DNA of 25,269 bases, from NCBI GenBank assembly GCA_902496645.1, contig CABVBR010000015.1, positions 1 through 25,269 of the forward strand. The letters are read 5' to 3'. This DNA comes from an uncultured Collinsella sp. Lineage in GTDB: Bacteria > Actinomycetota > Coriobacteriia > Coriobacteriales > Coriobacteriaceae. How positions within the stretch are numbered: position 1 is the first letter of the stretch; every line of letters starts with the position of its first letter. Below, piece after piece: positions 6,888 through 13,701 of this stretch. The position numbers and the translations under genes are program-made. The notes under the pieces were generated by a model that made no database searches, was not told where the DNA came from, and saw nothing but the letters and a program-made list of their open reading frames with translations.

Positions 6888-8078
6888 TTACTCAATGATC
6901 GTGGAGACGATGCCCGAACCGACGGTGTGGCCACCCTCGCGGATAGCGAAGCGCAGGCCCTCCTCCATGGCGATCGGGTGGATGAGGTCGCCCTCGATGG
7001 TGATGTGGTCACCAGGCATAGCCATCTCGGTGCCCTCGGGGAGCTTGACCGTACCGGTAACGTCGGTGGTACGGAAGTAGAACTGAGGACGATAACCATC
7101 GAAGAACGGGGTGTGACGGCCGCCCTCCTCCTTGGTCAGAACGTAGATCTCACCGGTGAACTTGGTGTGCGGGGTAACCGAACCGGGCTTGCAGAGAACC
7201 TGGCCGCGCTCGATGTCCTCGCGCTTGATGCCGCGGAGCAGCAGACCGACGTTGTCGCCAGCCTCGCAGAAGTCCATGGACTTACGGAACATCTCGATAC
7301 CGGTGACAACGGTGTTCTGGGTATCCTTGATGCCGACGATCTCGACGGGCTCGTTGAGCTTGAGCTCACCGCGCTCGACACGGCCGGTAGCAACGGTACC
7401 ACGGCCGGAGATGGTCATAACGTCCTCAACGGCCATCAGGAACGGGAGGTCGTTGTTACGAGCAGGCGTCGGGATGTACTCGTCGACAGCCTTCATGAGC
7501 TCGCGGATGGCGTCCATCCACTTGGCGTCGCCCTCGAGAGCGCCCAGAGCGGAACCACGGATGACGGGGATGTCGTCGCCGGGGAAATCGTACTCGGAGA
7601 GGAGCTCACGGGTCTCCATCTCGACGAGGTCGATGAGCTCGTCATCGTCGACCATGTCGCACTTGTTCAGGAAGACGACGATGTAAGGAACGCCGACCTG
7701 ACGGGCGAGCAGGATGTGCTCGCGGGTCTGAGCCATGGGGCCGTCGGTAGCGGCGATGACCAGGATAGCGCCGTCCATCTGAGCAGCACCGGTGATCATG
7801 TTCTTGACGTAGTCAGCGTGGCCCGGGCAGTCAACGTGAGCGTAGTGACGGGCAGCAGTCTCGTACTCGACGTGGGAGACGGAGATCGTAATGCCGCGCT
7901 CGCGCTCCTCGGGAGCCTTGTCGATGTTCTCGAACGCAGTGAAGTCAGCCTTGCAGCCCTCGGTCTCGGAGAGAACCTTGGTGATGGCAGCGGTCAGCGT
8001 GGTCTTGCCGTGGTCGACGTGACCAATGGTGCCGATGTTAACATGCGGCTTAGTGCGCTCAAACTTCTCTTTGGCCAT
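6888..8078 (-). CDS. tuf: Elongation factor Tu
   Basis: 396 residues, full length. EF-Tu carries aminoacyl-tRNA to the ribosome with GTP hydrolysis. The G-domain motifs are intact: GHVDHGKT (19-26), the switch I segment with RGITIS (about 61-66), DCPGHADY (83-90) and NKCD (138-141). The C-terminal beta-barrel domains follow and include KPGSVTPHTKF and RTTDVTGTVKLPEG. The ribosome binding site GAGGAGGG is well placed. It lies downstream of three tRNA genes on the same strand without a clear promoter of its own, so it is probably co-transcribed with them from 8514-8485. Confidence 0.98.
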   Translation of the reverse strand: MAKEKFERTKPHVNIGTIGHVDHGKTTLTAAITKVLSETEGCKADFTAFENIDKAPEERERGITISVSHVEYETAARHYAHVDCPGHADYVKNMITGAAQMDGAILVIAATDGPMAQTREHILLARQVGVPYIVVFLNKCDMVDDDELIDLVEMETRELLSEYDFPGDDIPVIRGSALGALEGDAKWMDAIRELMKAVDEYIPTPARNNDLPFLMAVEDVMTISGRGTVATGRVERGELKLNEPVEIVGIKDTQNTVVTGIEMFRKSMDFCEAGDNVGLLLRGIKREDIERGQVLCKPGSVTPHTKFTGEIYVLTKEEGGRHTPFFDGYRPQFYFRTTDVTGTVKLPEGTEMAMPGDHITIEGDLIHPIAMEEGLRFAIREGGHTVGSGIVSTIIE

Positions 8079-8100
8079 AAAGCCCTCCTCTTAACAGGTC

Positions 8101-8163
8101 GTCCCCGGACGGGACTTTGCCTTTATACCATAGTGGCCTCTCAACATACTATTGAGAAGCCAC
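8101..8163 (-). other. Hairpins in the tRNA-Met to tuf spacer
   Basis: GTGGCCTCTCAA (8133-8144) pairs with TTGAGAAGCCAC (8152-8163), 12 bp with one wobble. Outside it, ACCATA (8128-8133, overlapping by one base) and TATGGT (8173-8178) could extend the structure into the end of tRNA-Met. A smaller GTCCC/GGGAC hairpin lies at 8101-8115. There is no T run, so a role in tRNA release, RNA processing or the tuf leader is more likely than termination. The role is inferred. Confidence 0.5.
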
Positions 8164-8174
8164 CGTGTTACCTA

Positions 8175-8251
8175 TGGTAGCGGTGACTGGATTCGAACCA
8201 GTGACGCCACGGGTATGAACCGTGTGCTCTAACCAACTGAGCTACACCGCC
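8175..8251 (-). tRNA. tRNA-Met, elongator type (anticodon CAT)
   Basis: 77 nt with encoded CCA (8175-8177). The acceptor is GGCGGTG with CACCGCT (first pair G-U), and the anticodon stem CACGG/CCGTG closes a TTCATAC loop, giving CAT. The T arm is GGTTCGAATCC. The features that would mark an initiator (three G-C pairs in the anticodon stem, unpaired first base) are absent, so elongator Met is preferred; a lysidine-modified Ile2 tRNA is the alternative. Confidence 0.9.
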
Positions 8252-8254
8252 GGA

Positions 8255-8330
8255 TGGAGCCTGCAACCAGACTTGAACTGGTGACCTCTTCGTTACCAAC
8301 GAAGTGCTCTACCGACTGAGCTATACAGGC
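8255..8330 (-). tRNA. tRNA-Thr (anticodon GGT)
   Basis: 76 nt with encoded CCA (8255-8257). The acceptor is GCCTGTA with TGCAGGC, the anticodon stem CTTCG/CGAAG closes TTGGTAA giving GGT, and the T arm is AGTTCAAGTCT. It is separated by only 3 nt from tRNA-Met. Confidence 0.95.
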
Positions 8331-8340
8331 ACTTGACGGG

Positions 8341-8422
8341 TGGGAGCTATAGGATTCGAACCTATGTAGGCAGAGCCAACGGGTTTACAGCCCGTCCCCA
8401 TTAACCACTCGGGCAAACTCCC
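8341..8422 (-). tRNA. tRNA-Tyr (anticodon GTA)
   Basis: A class II tRNA of 82 nt with a long variable arm. The acceptor is GGGAGTT with AGCTCCC, the anticodon stem ACGGG/CCCGT closes CTGTAAA giving GTA, and the T arm is GGTTCGAATCC. The discriminator A is followed by CCC, not CCA, so unlike its neighbours the 3' end must be completed by CCA-adding enzyme. It is the first gene of the tRNA-tuf transcription unit. Confidence 0.95.
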
Positions 8423-8484
8423 AATCGTTCAAGTATCCGCAGGTCCTTTGGTCTTTTGGACCGCCGCCCCCGCGAACGAAAAAG

Positions 8485-8514
8485 ATAATACGATGCAACC
8501 TTGGGGGCTGTCAA
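8485..8514 (-). promoter_or_regulatory. Strong promoter of the tRNA-Tyr-Thr-Met-tuf unit
   Basis: On the minus strand TTGACA (8514-8509), an 18-nt spacer and TATTAT (8490-8485). The -10 box is 62 nt before tRNA-Tyr. A near-identical 18-nt block around the -35 box is found at the rpmG promoter, suggesting a common growth-rate-type control of translation genes. Confidence 0.75.
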
Positions 8515-8524
8515 CGAAAACCTC

Positions 8525-8727
8525 TAGATACACGGCTCCGGGCGTATCTATAGCCCCGTGACCTGCGGTTTTGTTGAGTTTGGATATGAAGGACGCTGGA
8601 TTTGCATGTAGCGGTAACATTTCCCGAGGGAACACTTTGGCGTAGTGGAGTGAGCCTGCAGATTATTACTTCGATAACGACTCATTTGCACCTATATATA
8701 GGTCGAGATCGGGCTTCCTTGGCAAAT
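8525..8727. other. Gene-free spacer left of the repeat arrays
   Basis: No ORF here has a ribosome binding site and believable protein. TAGATAC (8525-8531) and GTATCTA (8544-8550) form a small inverted repeat directly upstream of the tRNA promoter. The rest to 8727 shows nothing I can interpret. Confidence 0.4.
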
Positions 8728-8874
8728 TCGAGCGTGGATGTTCTCCCGTTTGAAATCGAGCGTGGATAATCTCCCGCTTTTGACGTGCCACTGGGCCCAA
8801 AGTGGCAGATTATCCACGCTCATTCACTAAGCGGGAGATTATCCACCCTCGTATGTCCGATAATCCACGCTCGA
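8728..8874. repeat. Inverted repeat cluster A (five ~21-nt units)
   Basis: Two direct units based on TCGAGCGTGGATAATCTCCC plus G lie at 8728-8748 and 8756-8776. Three units in the opposite orientation lie at 8803-8823, 8832-8852 and 8854-8874. The shared core is GTGGATAATCTCCC or its complement; units differ by a few bases. Between the two orientations a GCCACT/AGTGGC stem (8787-8792 with 8801-8806) forms the centre of symmetry, so the whole cluster can fold as one long cruciform or RNA hairpin. No gene lies inside. It could be multiple operator sites, a dispersed repeat or a mobile element end. Confidence 0.8.
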
Positions 8875-8903
8875 TCAAGCAGACCAGGGGCTTCACCGTT
8901 TTC

Positions 8904-9120
8904 ATCTCGATCTGTAACAGTAAGAGGGTTATTCCTCCCCTATCTGTTACAGATCGAGATATTAAGCAGAGATTCCAGCTTACGTCTCATTCTGTAACAG
9001 CTTGAACGGTTTTCAGCCTCTTCGTGTTACAGATTGAGATATTACCCACCAACCCGTCTTAACATCTCAATCTGTAACAGCTTGAAGAGAAATACCGGTC
9101 TAGATGTTGCGGATCAAGAT
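8904..9120. repeat. Alternating inverted repeat array B (six units, 40-nt step)
   Basis: Forward units ATCTCGATCTGTAACAG (8904-8920), GTCTCATTCTGTAACAG (8984-9000) and ATCTCAATCTGTAACAG (9064-9080) start exactly 80 nt apart. Reverse units lie half-way between them: CTGTTACAGATCGAGAT (8944-8960), TGTTACAGATTGAGAT (9025-9040) and a decayed TGTTGCGGATCAAGAT (9105-9120). Unit 1/unit 2 is a perfect 17-bp inverted pair and unit 4/unit 5 a perfect 16-bp pair. The 23-24 nt spacers between units are unrelated in sequence except for short extensions (CTTGAA after forward units 2 and 3; ATTA after reverse units 1 and 2). The array ends 45 nt before the stop codon of the DUF262 gene. No known element explains it. 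Confidence 0.85.
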
Positions 9121-9165
9121 TGAATCGCTTGGGCTGAATGTCCCCAAGATATTGGCTGGCGGTCA

Positions 9166-11016
9166 CTAGAACTCAATCTCGTCAAAGCCAAAAGCTTTCA
9201 AAGTGAGTCCAACGAGCTTGTCTGTGCGCTCCTGAATCTGCTCGCTCGTCCAGGTATCAGTGTTTACCAACTCGTCGTTCAGGTTCAACCCGTTGCGGTA
9301 TCCGACATTCGCCCCGTTGACATCCTTGCGGTCTCGCTTGGTCACAAAGGGCATGTTGCTCAGCTTTGAGTTATACCCGGTGATGGTTAGATTACCAAGC
9401 GTGTGGACCTGTTTCTCCTGCACCTCAATCGCCTTAGACATGTCGCCGTCCGCAACCATCTTCACCCATTCATCTGGAATGTTCTTGCCCTGAGGGAAGA
9501 TGTGCTCGATTGTCCAGACGTAGTTTCCGGAGGCGTATCGTTCCCAAAGTGGCTTCATCTCTTTCGTAACGCTCGGAGATGCGATAACAGTAAGGATGTA
9601 GCGCGTCATATCGGGATTGACGTCGTAAATCGGCCCCTCAAGACGTTCTTTGAAGAAAGCGTCGCTGGCAGACACATCGACGAGACGCTTCTTGATGTAC
9701 TCCGCGGCTGCAATGCCCTTGAGCCCCTCGCTTTCGAGGCTCTCACAAATACTGATGAAGAGTCTCTCAAGATCACGTGTGGGAGGTGTATCGGTGAGGT
9801 TGCGCCGGACAAAGAAGCAGACGAGGAGCTTAACAAGAAGCGCGAGGGTTTCATCTTTTAGCTCCAATTGGCTCTGCTTCTTAAAGAGGAACAGCAGCAA
9901 CAGGTAAGATGCGACGCCCTGCGCTCTCGAAAGCTCCAAAAGCTGATGCGAAAGCTCGGAATCCGGGCTCTCTTGATCGAGTCCAATGATCCTCGAATAG
10001 AGTGCGGAATTCTCGGTCAGCTCGTCCAACACCTTAAGGGCGCCGTCATCAGATTCCATCCGCTTCTCGTAGATTTTCAGAAGGTTGGACCGCGTGGCAA
10101 CGGAACCGAGGGGGAGCTGGGAACCAGATTCGCCGATAAATGGCTTGTTCACCTCCCGGCGGAAGGCGTCGTAGTTCTGGCGGAAGAAGCGTTCCTGCGT
10201 CTTGTAGTCATCGCCGAGATTGTGGAGCACTTCCTGCCAGCGTTCAAAGTAATAGTTGAGCTGTCCGTCATCCACCCCGGCAACCTTGCCGAGAAGCATG
10301 TTCTTGATAAGGTCAACGGCGCTCAAGGGAACACCGCGGTTGTTCAGGGACGCGAACAAGGTGTAGGCGTCAGCATGACTATCGACGGTAATCTGGACCA
10401 CGACCGCCGAACACACCAACCTGCAGATATCAAGGAGGCAGCGAACGCACTCGATTCCATCCCTGCCCTCAACGTCCTCACCCAGCCGATCGTAAAAATA
10501 GTTGAATGCCTTAGACATCTTTCTTAGACCAAGGAACTTCGGCTTTTGTATAACCGTATCTAAGCCGATATGTTCCTTCAAAATCCAGCGGTAATCCTCA
10601 AGGTTATGATTCTGAACCTGAGGAATAACGCGCGTGATTGACTTGTCAGATTTCAAGATCAGACGATTGCGCAGGGGTCGAATATCGTCCAACATCATGT
10701 CGTCATCGATAGAATCCTTATGCTCCATGATGCGAGTATAGAGGGCGGCAAGGAGAAGACTGAGCGTCGTCAGGCGTTGCTGGCCATCGATAACTTCATA
10801 GTGAATGGTATCCATCTTGGAATTCACGGTCCCGTTCACGACAATAAACGAGCCCAGGAAGTAACCGGCGTCGTTTTGGGTGATGTCATCATAGAGATTC
10901 GCCCAGTCGCGCTGATTCCAAGTGTATTCGCGCTGGTAACGAGGAATGTCATAGATTTTTAGCATATCGGTCGACAGAATATTGGCAACCGTTGGGTCCT
11001 CTACGCTATTAATCAT
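9166..11016 (-). CDS. DUF262/DUF1524 protein, GmrSD-like (type IV restriction-like)
   Basis: 616 residues. The N-terminal DUF262 domain (ParB-like fold) shows IPRYQREYTWNQRDW (about 24-38) and the signature IDGQQRLTT (about 76-84). A long helical middle follows. The C-terminal DUF1524 HNH-like nuclease region (about 500-555) has WTIEHIFPQ and, after a spacer, HTLGNLTITGYNSKLSN. This is the GmrS plus GmrD domain order on one chain, known from nucleases that attack modified phage DNA. Two adjacent ATGs (11019 and 11016) follow AAAGGA at 11028-11023; the second has the better 6-nt distance. The gene stands alone and looks AT-richer than its neighbours, suggesting horizontal transfer. A defence role is inferred from the family. 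No partner methylase is visible. Confidence 0.88.
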   Translation of the reverse strand: MINSVEDPTVANILSTDMLKIYDIPRYQREYTWNQRDWANLYDDITQNDAGYFLGSFIVVNGTVNSKMDTIHYEVIDGQQRLTTLSLLLAALYTRIMEHKDSIDDDMMLDDIRPLRNRLILKSDKSITRVIPQVQNHNLEDYRWILKEHIGLDTVIQKPKFLGLRKMSKAFNYFYDRLGEDVEGRDGIECVRCLLDICRLVCSAVVVQITVDSHADAYTLFASLNNRGVPLSAVDLIKNMLLGKVAGVDDGQLNYYFERWQEVLHNLGDDYKTQERFFRQNYDAFRREVNKPFIGESGSQLPLGSVATRSNLLKIYEKRMESDDGALKVLDELTENSALYSRIIGLDQESPDSELSHQLLELSRAQGVASYLLLLFLFKKQSQLELKDETLALLVKLLVCFFVRRNLTDTPPTRDLERLFISICESLESEGLKGIAAAEYIKKRLVDVSASDAFFKERLEGPIYDVNPDMTRYILTVIASPSVTKEMKPLWERYASGNYVWTIEHIFPQGKNIPDEWVKMVADGDMSKAIEVQEKQVHTLGNLTITGYNSKLSNMPFVTKRDRKDVNGANVGYRNGLNLNDELVNTDTWTSEQIQERTDKLVGLTLKAFGFDEIEF

Positions 11017-11097
11017 CATGGGTCCTTTCAATCGCCTTGCTCACAAACGACGGGAAATCCTTGTCGCTCTTCACTTCTCGCGCCGAATTAAATCTAG

Positions 11098-11126
11098 ACT
11101 ATAGTAATACCCATGGGCTACAGGAA
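11098..11126 (-). promoter_or_regulatory. Possible promoter of the DUF262 gene
   Basis: On the minus strand TTCCTG (11126-11121), a 17-nt spacer and a good -10 box TATAGT (11103-11098), about 80 nt before the chosen start codon. The -35 box is weak, so this is tentative. Confidence 0.35.
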
Positions 11127-11337
11127 AGAGAGCCGTGCACGGCGTGCGATCTTTCGAGAAGCGGCATCGGAGCTCTCAGCGCCTTGGTCACTTTCCACTC
11201 TATCCCAGTTGGAGACACAAAGCCCAAAACTCTAATGGAGACAGCAACTGTAAGCTTGGCTTTTCCCGCCTCATTGCACGCGTTTATTGACAATGAGCAT
11301 CGGTTGCAAAACACACAAGTGCACTTTCAGATTTAAT
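11127..11337. other. Gene-free spacer between DUF262 gene and tRNA-Thr
   Basis: Open frames exist on both strands but lack ribosome binding sites and look non-protein-like. Apart from the short palindrome GCCGTGCACGGC (11131-11142) I see no interpretable feature. It may be debris next to a tRNA insertion site. Confidence 0.35.
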
Positions 11338-11368
11338 TGTTGCATATTTGTTGCATGAGCTGTTGCAT
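11338..11368. repeat. Three direct TGTTGCAT repeats downstream of tRNA-Thr
   Basis: TGTTGCAT occurs at 11338-11345, 11349-11356 and 11361-11368, spaced 11 and 12 nt, close to one helical turn. The block lies about 50 nt past the 3' end of tRNA-Thr. Helically phased short repeats beside a tRNA end could be protein-binding sites, for example integrase arm sites or operators; neither can be proven here. Confidence 0.5.
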
Positions 11369-11380
11369 GAGAAAGCAGAA

Positions 11381-11402
11381 TCAGAGGCTATATCGCCTCT
11401 GA
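11381..11402 (-). terminator. Hairpin downstream of tRNA-Thr
   Basis: TCAGAGGC (11381-11388) pairs perfectly with GCCTCTGA (11395-11402) around a 6-nt loop. It lies 14 nt after the tRNA on the minus strand. The following tract (TTCTGCTTTC) is only partly T-rich, so it is a plausible but not strong terminator. Confidence 0.6.
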
Positions 11403-11416
11403 CCTGCGAAAACTCA

Positions 11417-11491
11417 TGGAGCCAGTGACAGGAATCGAACCTGCAACCCACTGATTACAAATCAGTTGCGCTACCGTTGCGCCACACTGGC
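11417..11491 (-). tRNA. tRNA-Thr (anticodon TGT)
   Basis: 75 nt including encoded CCA (11417-11419). The acceptor is GCCAGTG with CACTGGC, the anticodon stem ACTGA/TCAGT closes TTTGTAA giving TGT, and the T arm is GGTTCGATTCC. It is a single tRNA gene with its own promoter and hairpin, placed between the DUF262 gene and the HTH-HipA gene. Confidence 0.95.
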
Positions 11492-11521
11492 ACACTTGGC
11501 GCTCTCGCGCGAAGCCAATTA

Positions 11522-11550
11522 AGAATAAAGGAATTACGGACGGGGCGCAA
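11522..11550 (-). promoter_or_regulatory. Promoter of tRNA-Thr
   Basis: On the minus strand TTGCGC (11550-11545), a 17-nt spacer and TATTCT (11527-11522), about 30 nt before the tRNA. Both boxes are good partial matches to the sigma-70 type consensus. Confidence 0.55.
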
Positions 11551-11576
11551 CAGACCCTTCGACCGACCACATCTCA

Positions 11577-11648
11577 AAACCCTTCGTCAGAACGAATAGT
11601 TTTAATTACAATGGAATAGATAAAACTATTCGTTCTGACGAAGGGTTT
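11577..11648 (+). promoter_or_regulatory. 28-bp perfect inverted repeat, operator and leader hairpin of the HTH-HipA gene
   Basis: 11577-11604 and 11621-11648 are perfect reverse complements, separated by a 16-nt AT-rich loop. Each arm itself contains a smaller dyad, TTCGT-TCTG-ACGAA or its complement, so there are two dimer-type sites facing each other. The right arm also contains the GAAGGG ribosome binding site (11640-11645) of the gene starting at 11653. It can therefore act as a DNA operator and, if transcribed, as an RNA hairpin that hides the ribosome binding site. Autoregulation by the encoded HTH domain is inferred. Confidence 0.75.
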
Positions 11649-11652
11649 CTCG

Positions 11653-12993
11653 ATGCTTACCACCAAGGAAGCCGCCGAGCTACTCGGCATCACTCCGCGC
11701 AGGGTGCAGGAGCTCATAAAAAACGGAGCACTTGAGGCCCGCAAGGCTTCTGGCGTATGGCTCATCGACAAAGACAGCGTCGACACGCGACTCCGCTCCG
11801 TGACCAAAACGGGGGGACGTCCCCGCCGCGGCTACGGTAAGAGCGAGATCGCGTTCACCCTCATGAACCGCACGTATGAAGTCGCTCAGCTGGTCTACAA
11901 CACATCGCGAAAAGACTTCACCCACATCGGTGCCGACGTCGATTACGCCCACGCCCCTATTGGGGTATTTGGCCCTAATAGCCCCATATCGCTCGACTCT
12001 TTCCGCACTTGGTGGCGCGGCCGCGGTATCCCGCTCGCACGCATTGGGCTAGCCTCCCTGCTTGCAGAAGCCGCAGTCGATGTTCCCGATGAACTCGTAC
12101 AGCGAAATCTTGGCCTCTCCTTATCCGACCAGTATTGGATAAGGCCCCAAAGTTCCGGTCTCGCCTGGGAGGACATTAACTTCTTCAATAACGCCTTTGA
12201 TGACGTCTCACTGTCCATTGCGCCCTTTGCCCCAGAGGGAAAAGCGGCTGCCGCAAAGCCCGATAACACGTCGGACGGCAATCTTCAAAAGTACTGGACA
12301 TGCGAGGGCGGGCGTCGAATTCTGCATAAAGCAGGAGCGCATCTAAACCAGGAACCCTATAACGAGATGGTGGCGACTGCACTTCACCGTCGCATCCTGA
12401 ACACTTACGATTATGTACCCTATTCGCTCGAAGGCGCGGGCACTTCCGCCTTGAGCACATGCAGTGTCTTCTTAACTGACGAAGAAGAATATGTCCCTGC
12501 GTTCTATGTAAACCAGCATGCAAATGCAGACGAGCGACTAACCGATTACGAACGGTATGTAGCAAACTGCGAGGAGCTTGGAGCGACAGATATAAAAGAC
12601 GCCCTTGGCCGCATGATCGTATGCGATGACATCATTGCCAACTACGATCGTCATTGGCGCAACTTCGGCCTCGTGCGAAACGTCAACTCACTGGTCTGCA
12701 GACCAGCCCCCATCTTCGATTCGGGCTCATCACTCTGGTGCAACATATCACTAGAGGAGCTTAGGGCGGGAGAGCACAGTTTTACCAGTGCGCAATTTCA
12801 TTCAAGCCCCGCCAAACAAATGTTGCTCGTCGAGGACATGAGCTGGTTTGACGGCGACAAACTCGAAGGCTTCGTTGACGAGGCAATCGAGATTCTGTCC
12901 AGAAATGACGCGCTCACGGCAAGGCTGCCATATCTAAAAGAGGCGCTTACATGGCGCCTCCGCAGAATGATCGACATCGCTGAATGGAGTTAG
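11653..12993 (+). CDS. HTH domain fused to HipA-like Ser/Thr kinase
   Basis: 446 residues. Residues 1-45 form a MerR/excisionase-type winged helix: MLTTKEAAELLGITPRRVQE followed by GVWLIDKDSVD. From about residue 200 the chain resembles the HipA kinase family: a Gly/Ser loop SDGNLQKYW (208-215), a possible ATP-binding lysine in RRILHKAG (K226), the catalytic motif NYDRHWRNFGL (D332, N337), and a metal-binding Asp in PIFDSGSSLW (D356). The segment 95-195 is the family-like N-terminal part but is divergent. HipA toxins are usually paired with a separate HipB repressor; here the DNA-binding part is on the same chain and no antitoxin gene is nearby. The start ATG follows GAAGGG by 7 nt. It converges on the yacP-type gene with 27 nt between stops. 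Activity and toxicity are inferred. Confidence 0.8.
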   Translation: MLTTKEAAELLGITPRRVQELIKNGALEARKASGVWLIDKDSVDTRLRSVTKTGGRPRRGYGKSEIAFTLMNRTYEVAQLVYNTSRKDFTHIGADVDYAHAPIGVFGPNSPISLDSFRTWWRGRGIPLARIGLASLLAEAAVDVPDELVQRNLGLSLSDQYWIRPQSSGLAWEDINFFNNAFDDVSLSIAPFAPEGKAAAAKPDNTSDGNLQKYWTCEGGRRILHKAGAHLNQEPYNEMVATALHRRILNTYDYVPYSLEGAGTSALSTCSVFLTDEEEYVPAFYVNQHANADERLTDYERYVANCEELGATDIKDALGRMIVCDDIIANYDRHWRNFGLVRNVNSLVCRPAPIFDSGSSLWCNISLEELRAGEHSFTSAQFHSSPAKQMLLVEDMSWFDGDKLEGFVDEAIEILSRNDALTARLPYLKEALTWRLRRMIDIAEWS

Positions 12994-13020
12994 CGAGACA
13001 GCGCCGCGCCGGCAGCTCCC

Positions 13021-13698
13021 CTACCTCCCGCGGAGGGCCTTGAGCTTGGCCAGGGCATCGGGGCTCAGGCGGCTGCCCAGGGTCATCTTGATCTGCGGAG
13101 CTTCCTCTGCCTCGTGAACGTCGTTATCGATCTGCTTAATCTCGTCCACCAGCATGCGGCTTGAGATGCGCGTAACGCCCTTGCCCATGACGACGGCCTG
13201 GATCGTGCCGTCGCTCGATACCACGGAGCACGCGCGGCCTTCCTCGCGCGCCTCGATGCAGAGCTTCTGCACCACGGTATCGGCAGAGACGCCCGTCGGC
13301 GAAAACTCAATGCGCACGCCGCGGGCCGGTAGGTTGGGGCGCTCGCTGGAGATGTTGCCCGCGCCGTCGAACACGATCACGGCCTCGTAACGGCCCTGGG
13401 CAAACGCCGCGACATCGTTGATGAGCGCAGTACGAGCCATATCGTGGACGTCGCTGGAATATGGATCGTCGGAATGGTCGTAGACGAGCTTTTCGTAGCG
13501 CGGCGTGCAGTGAATCACGTTGTAGCCGTCGACCACCAAAAGCTCAGGCTTATTGGAGTGCACCGTCGAGACCGGATCGGCGATGGCCTGCGCAAACGCA
13601 TTGCCGCCCACGCCATAGGTCGCGGCCGAAACAATCGGCTTGGCCGAGCCCTCGCCAAAGCGCTTGGCCTTGGACTTGGCGCGATTCTTCTTGGACAT
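13021..13698 (-). CDS. yacP: NYN-domain ribonuclease, YacP/Rae1-like
   Basis: 225 residues. A basic N-terminal tail (about 1-20) precedes the NYN/PIN-like nuclease fold: LLVVDGYNVIH (D57), AVIVFDGAG in the middle, and SADTVVQKLC plus VVSSDGTIQ supplying further acidic residues. The Bacillus relative cleaves mRNA on the ribosome. The start lies 3 nt after the rlmB stop, and the GGAGGAG ribosome binding site is inside the end of rlmB. The order cysS, rlmB, yacP matches Bacillus subtilis, supporting the assignment. Ribosome-associated cleavage in this organism is inferred. Confidence 0.88.
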   Translation of the reverse strand: MSKKNRAKSKAKRFGEGSAKPIVSAATYGVGGNAFAQAIADPVSTVHSNKPELLVVDGYNVIHCTPRYEKLVYDHSDDPYSSDVHDMARTALINDVAAFAQGRYEAVIVFDGAGNISSERPNLPARGVRIEFSPTGVSADTVVQKLCIEAREEGRACSVVSSDGTIQAVVMGKGVTRISSRMLVDEIKQIDNDVHEAEEAPQIKMTLGSRLSPDALAKLKALRGR

Positions 13699-13701
13699 GC
13701 G

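Noticed and set aside
6849..8180. Long plus-strand open frame (443 codons) opposite tuf
   Set aside because: Antisense shadow of EF-Tu, which has all its motifs on the minus strand.
8429..8635. 68-codon minus-strand frame upstream of tRNA-Tyr
   Set aside because: It lies across the strong tRNA promoter and has no supporting signals.
8904..9120. CRISPR array
   Set aside because: Units are only 16-17 nt, alternate in orientation, and no cas gene is visible; reported as a repeat array instead.
11037..11336. 99-codon plus-strand open frame and an opposing 71-codon frame in the spacer before tRNA-Thr
   Set aside because: No ribosome binding site, non-canonical start, composition not protein-like.
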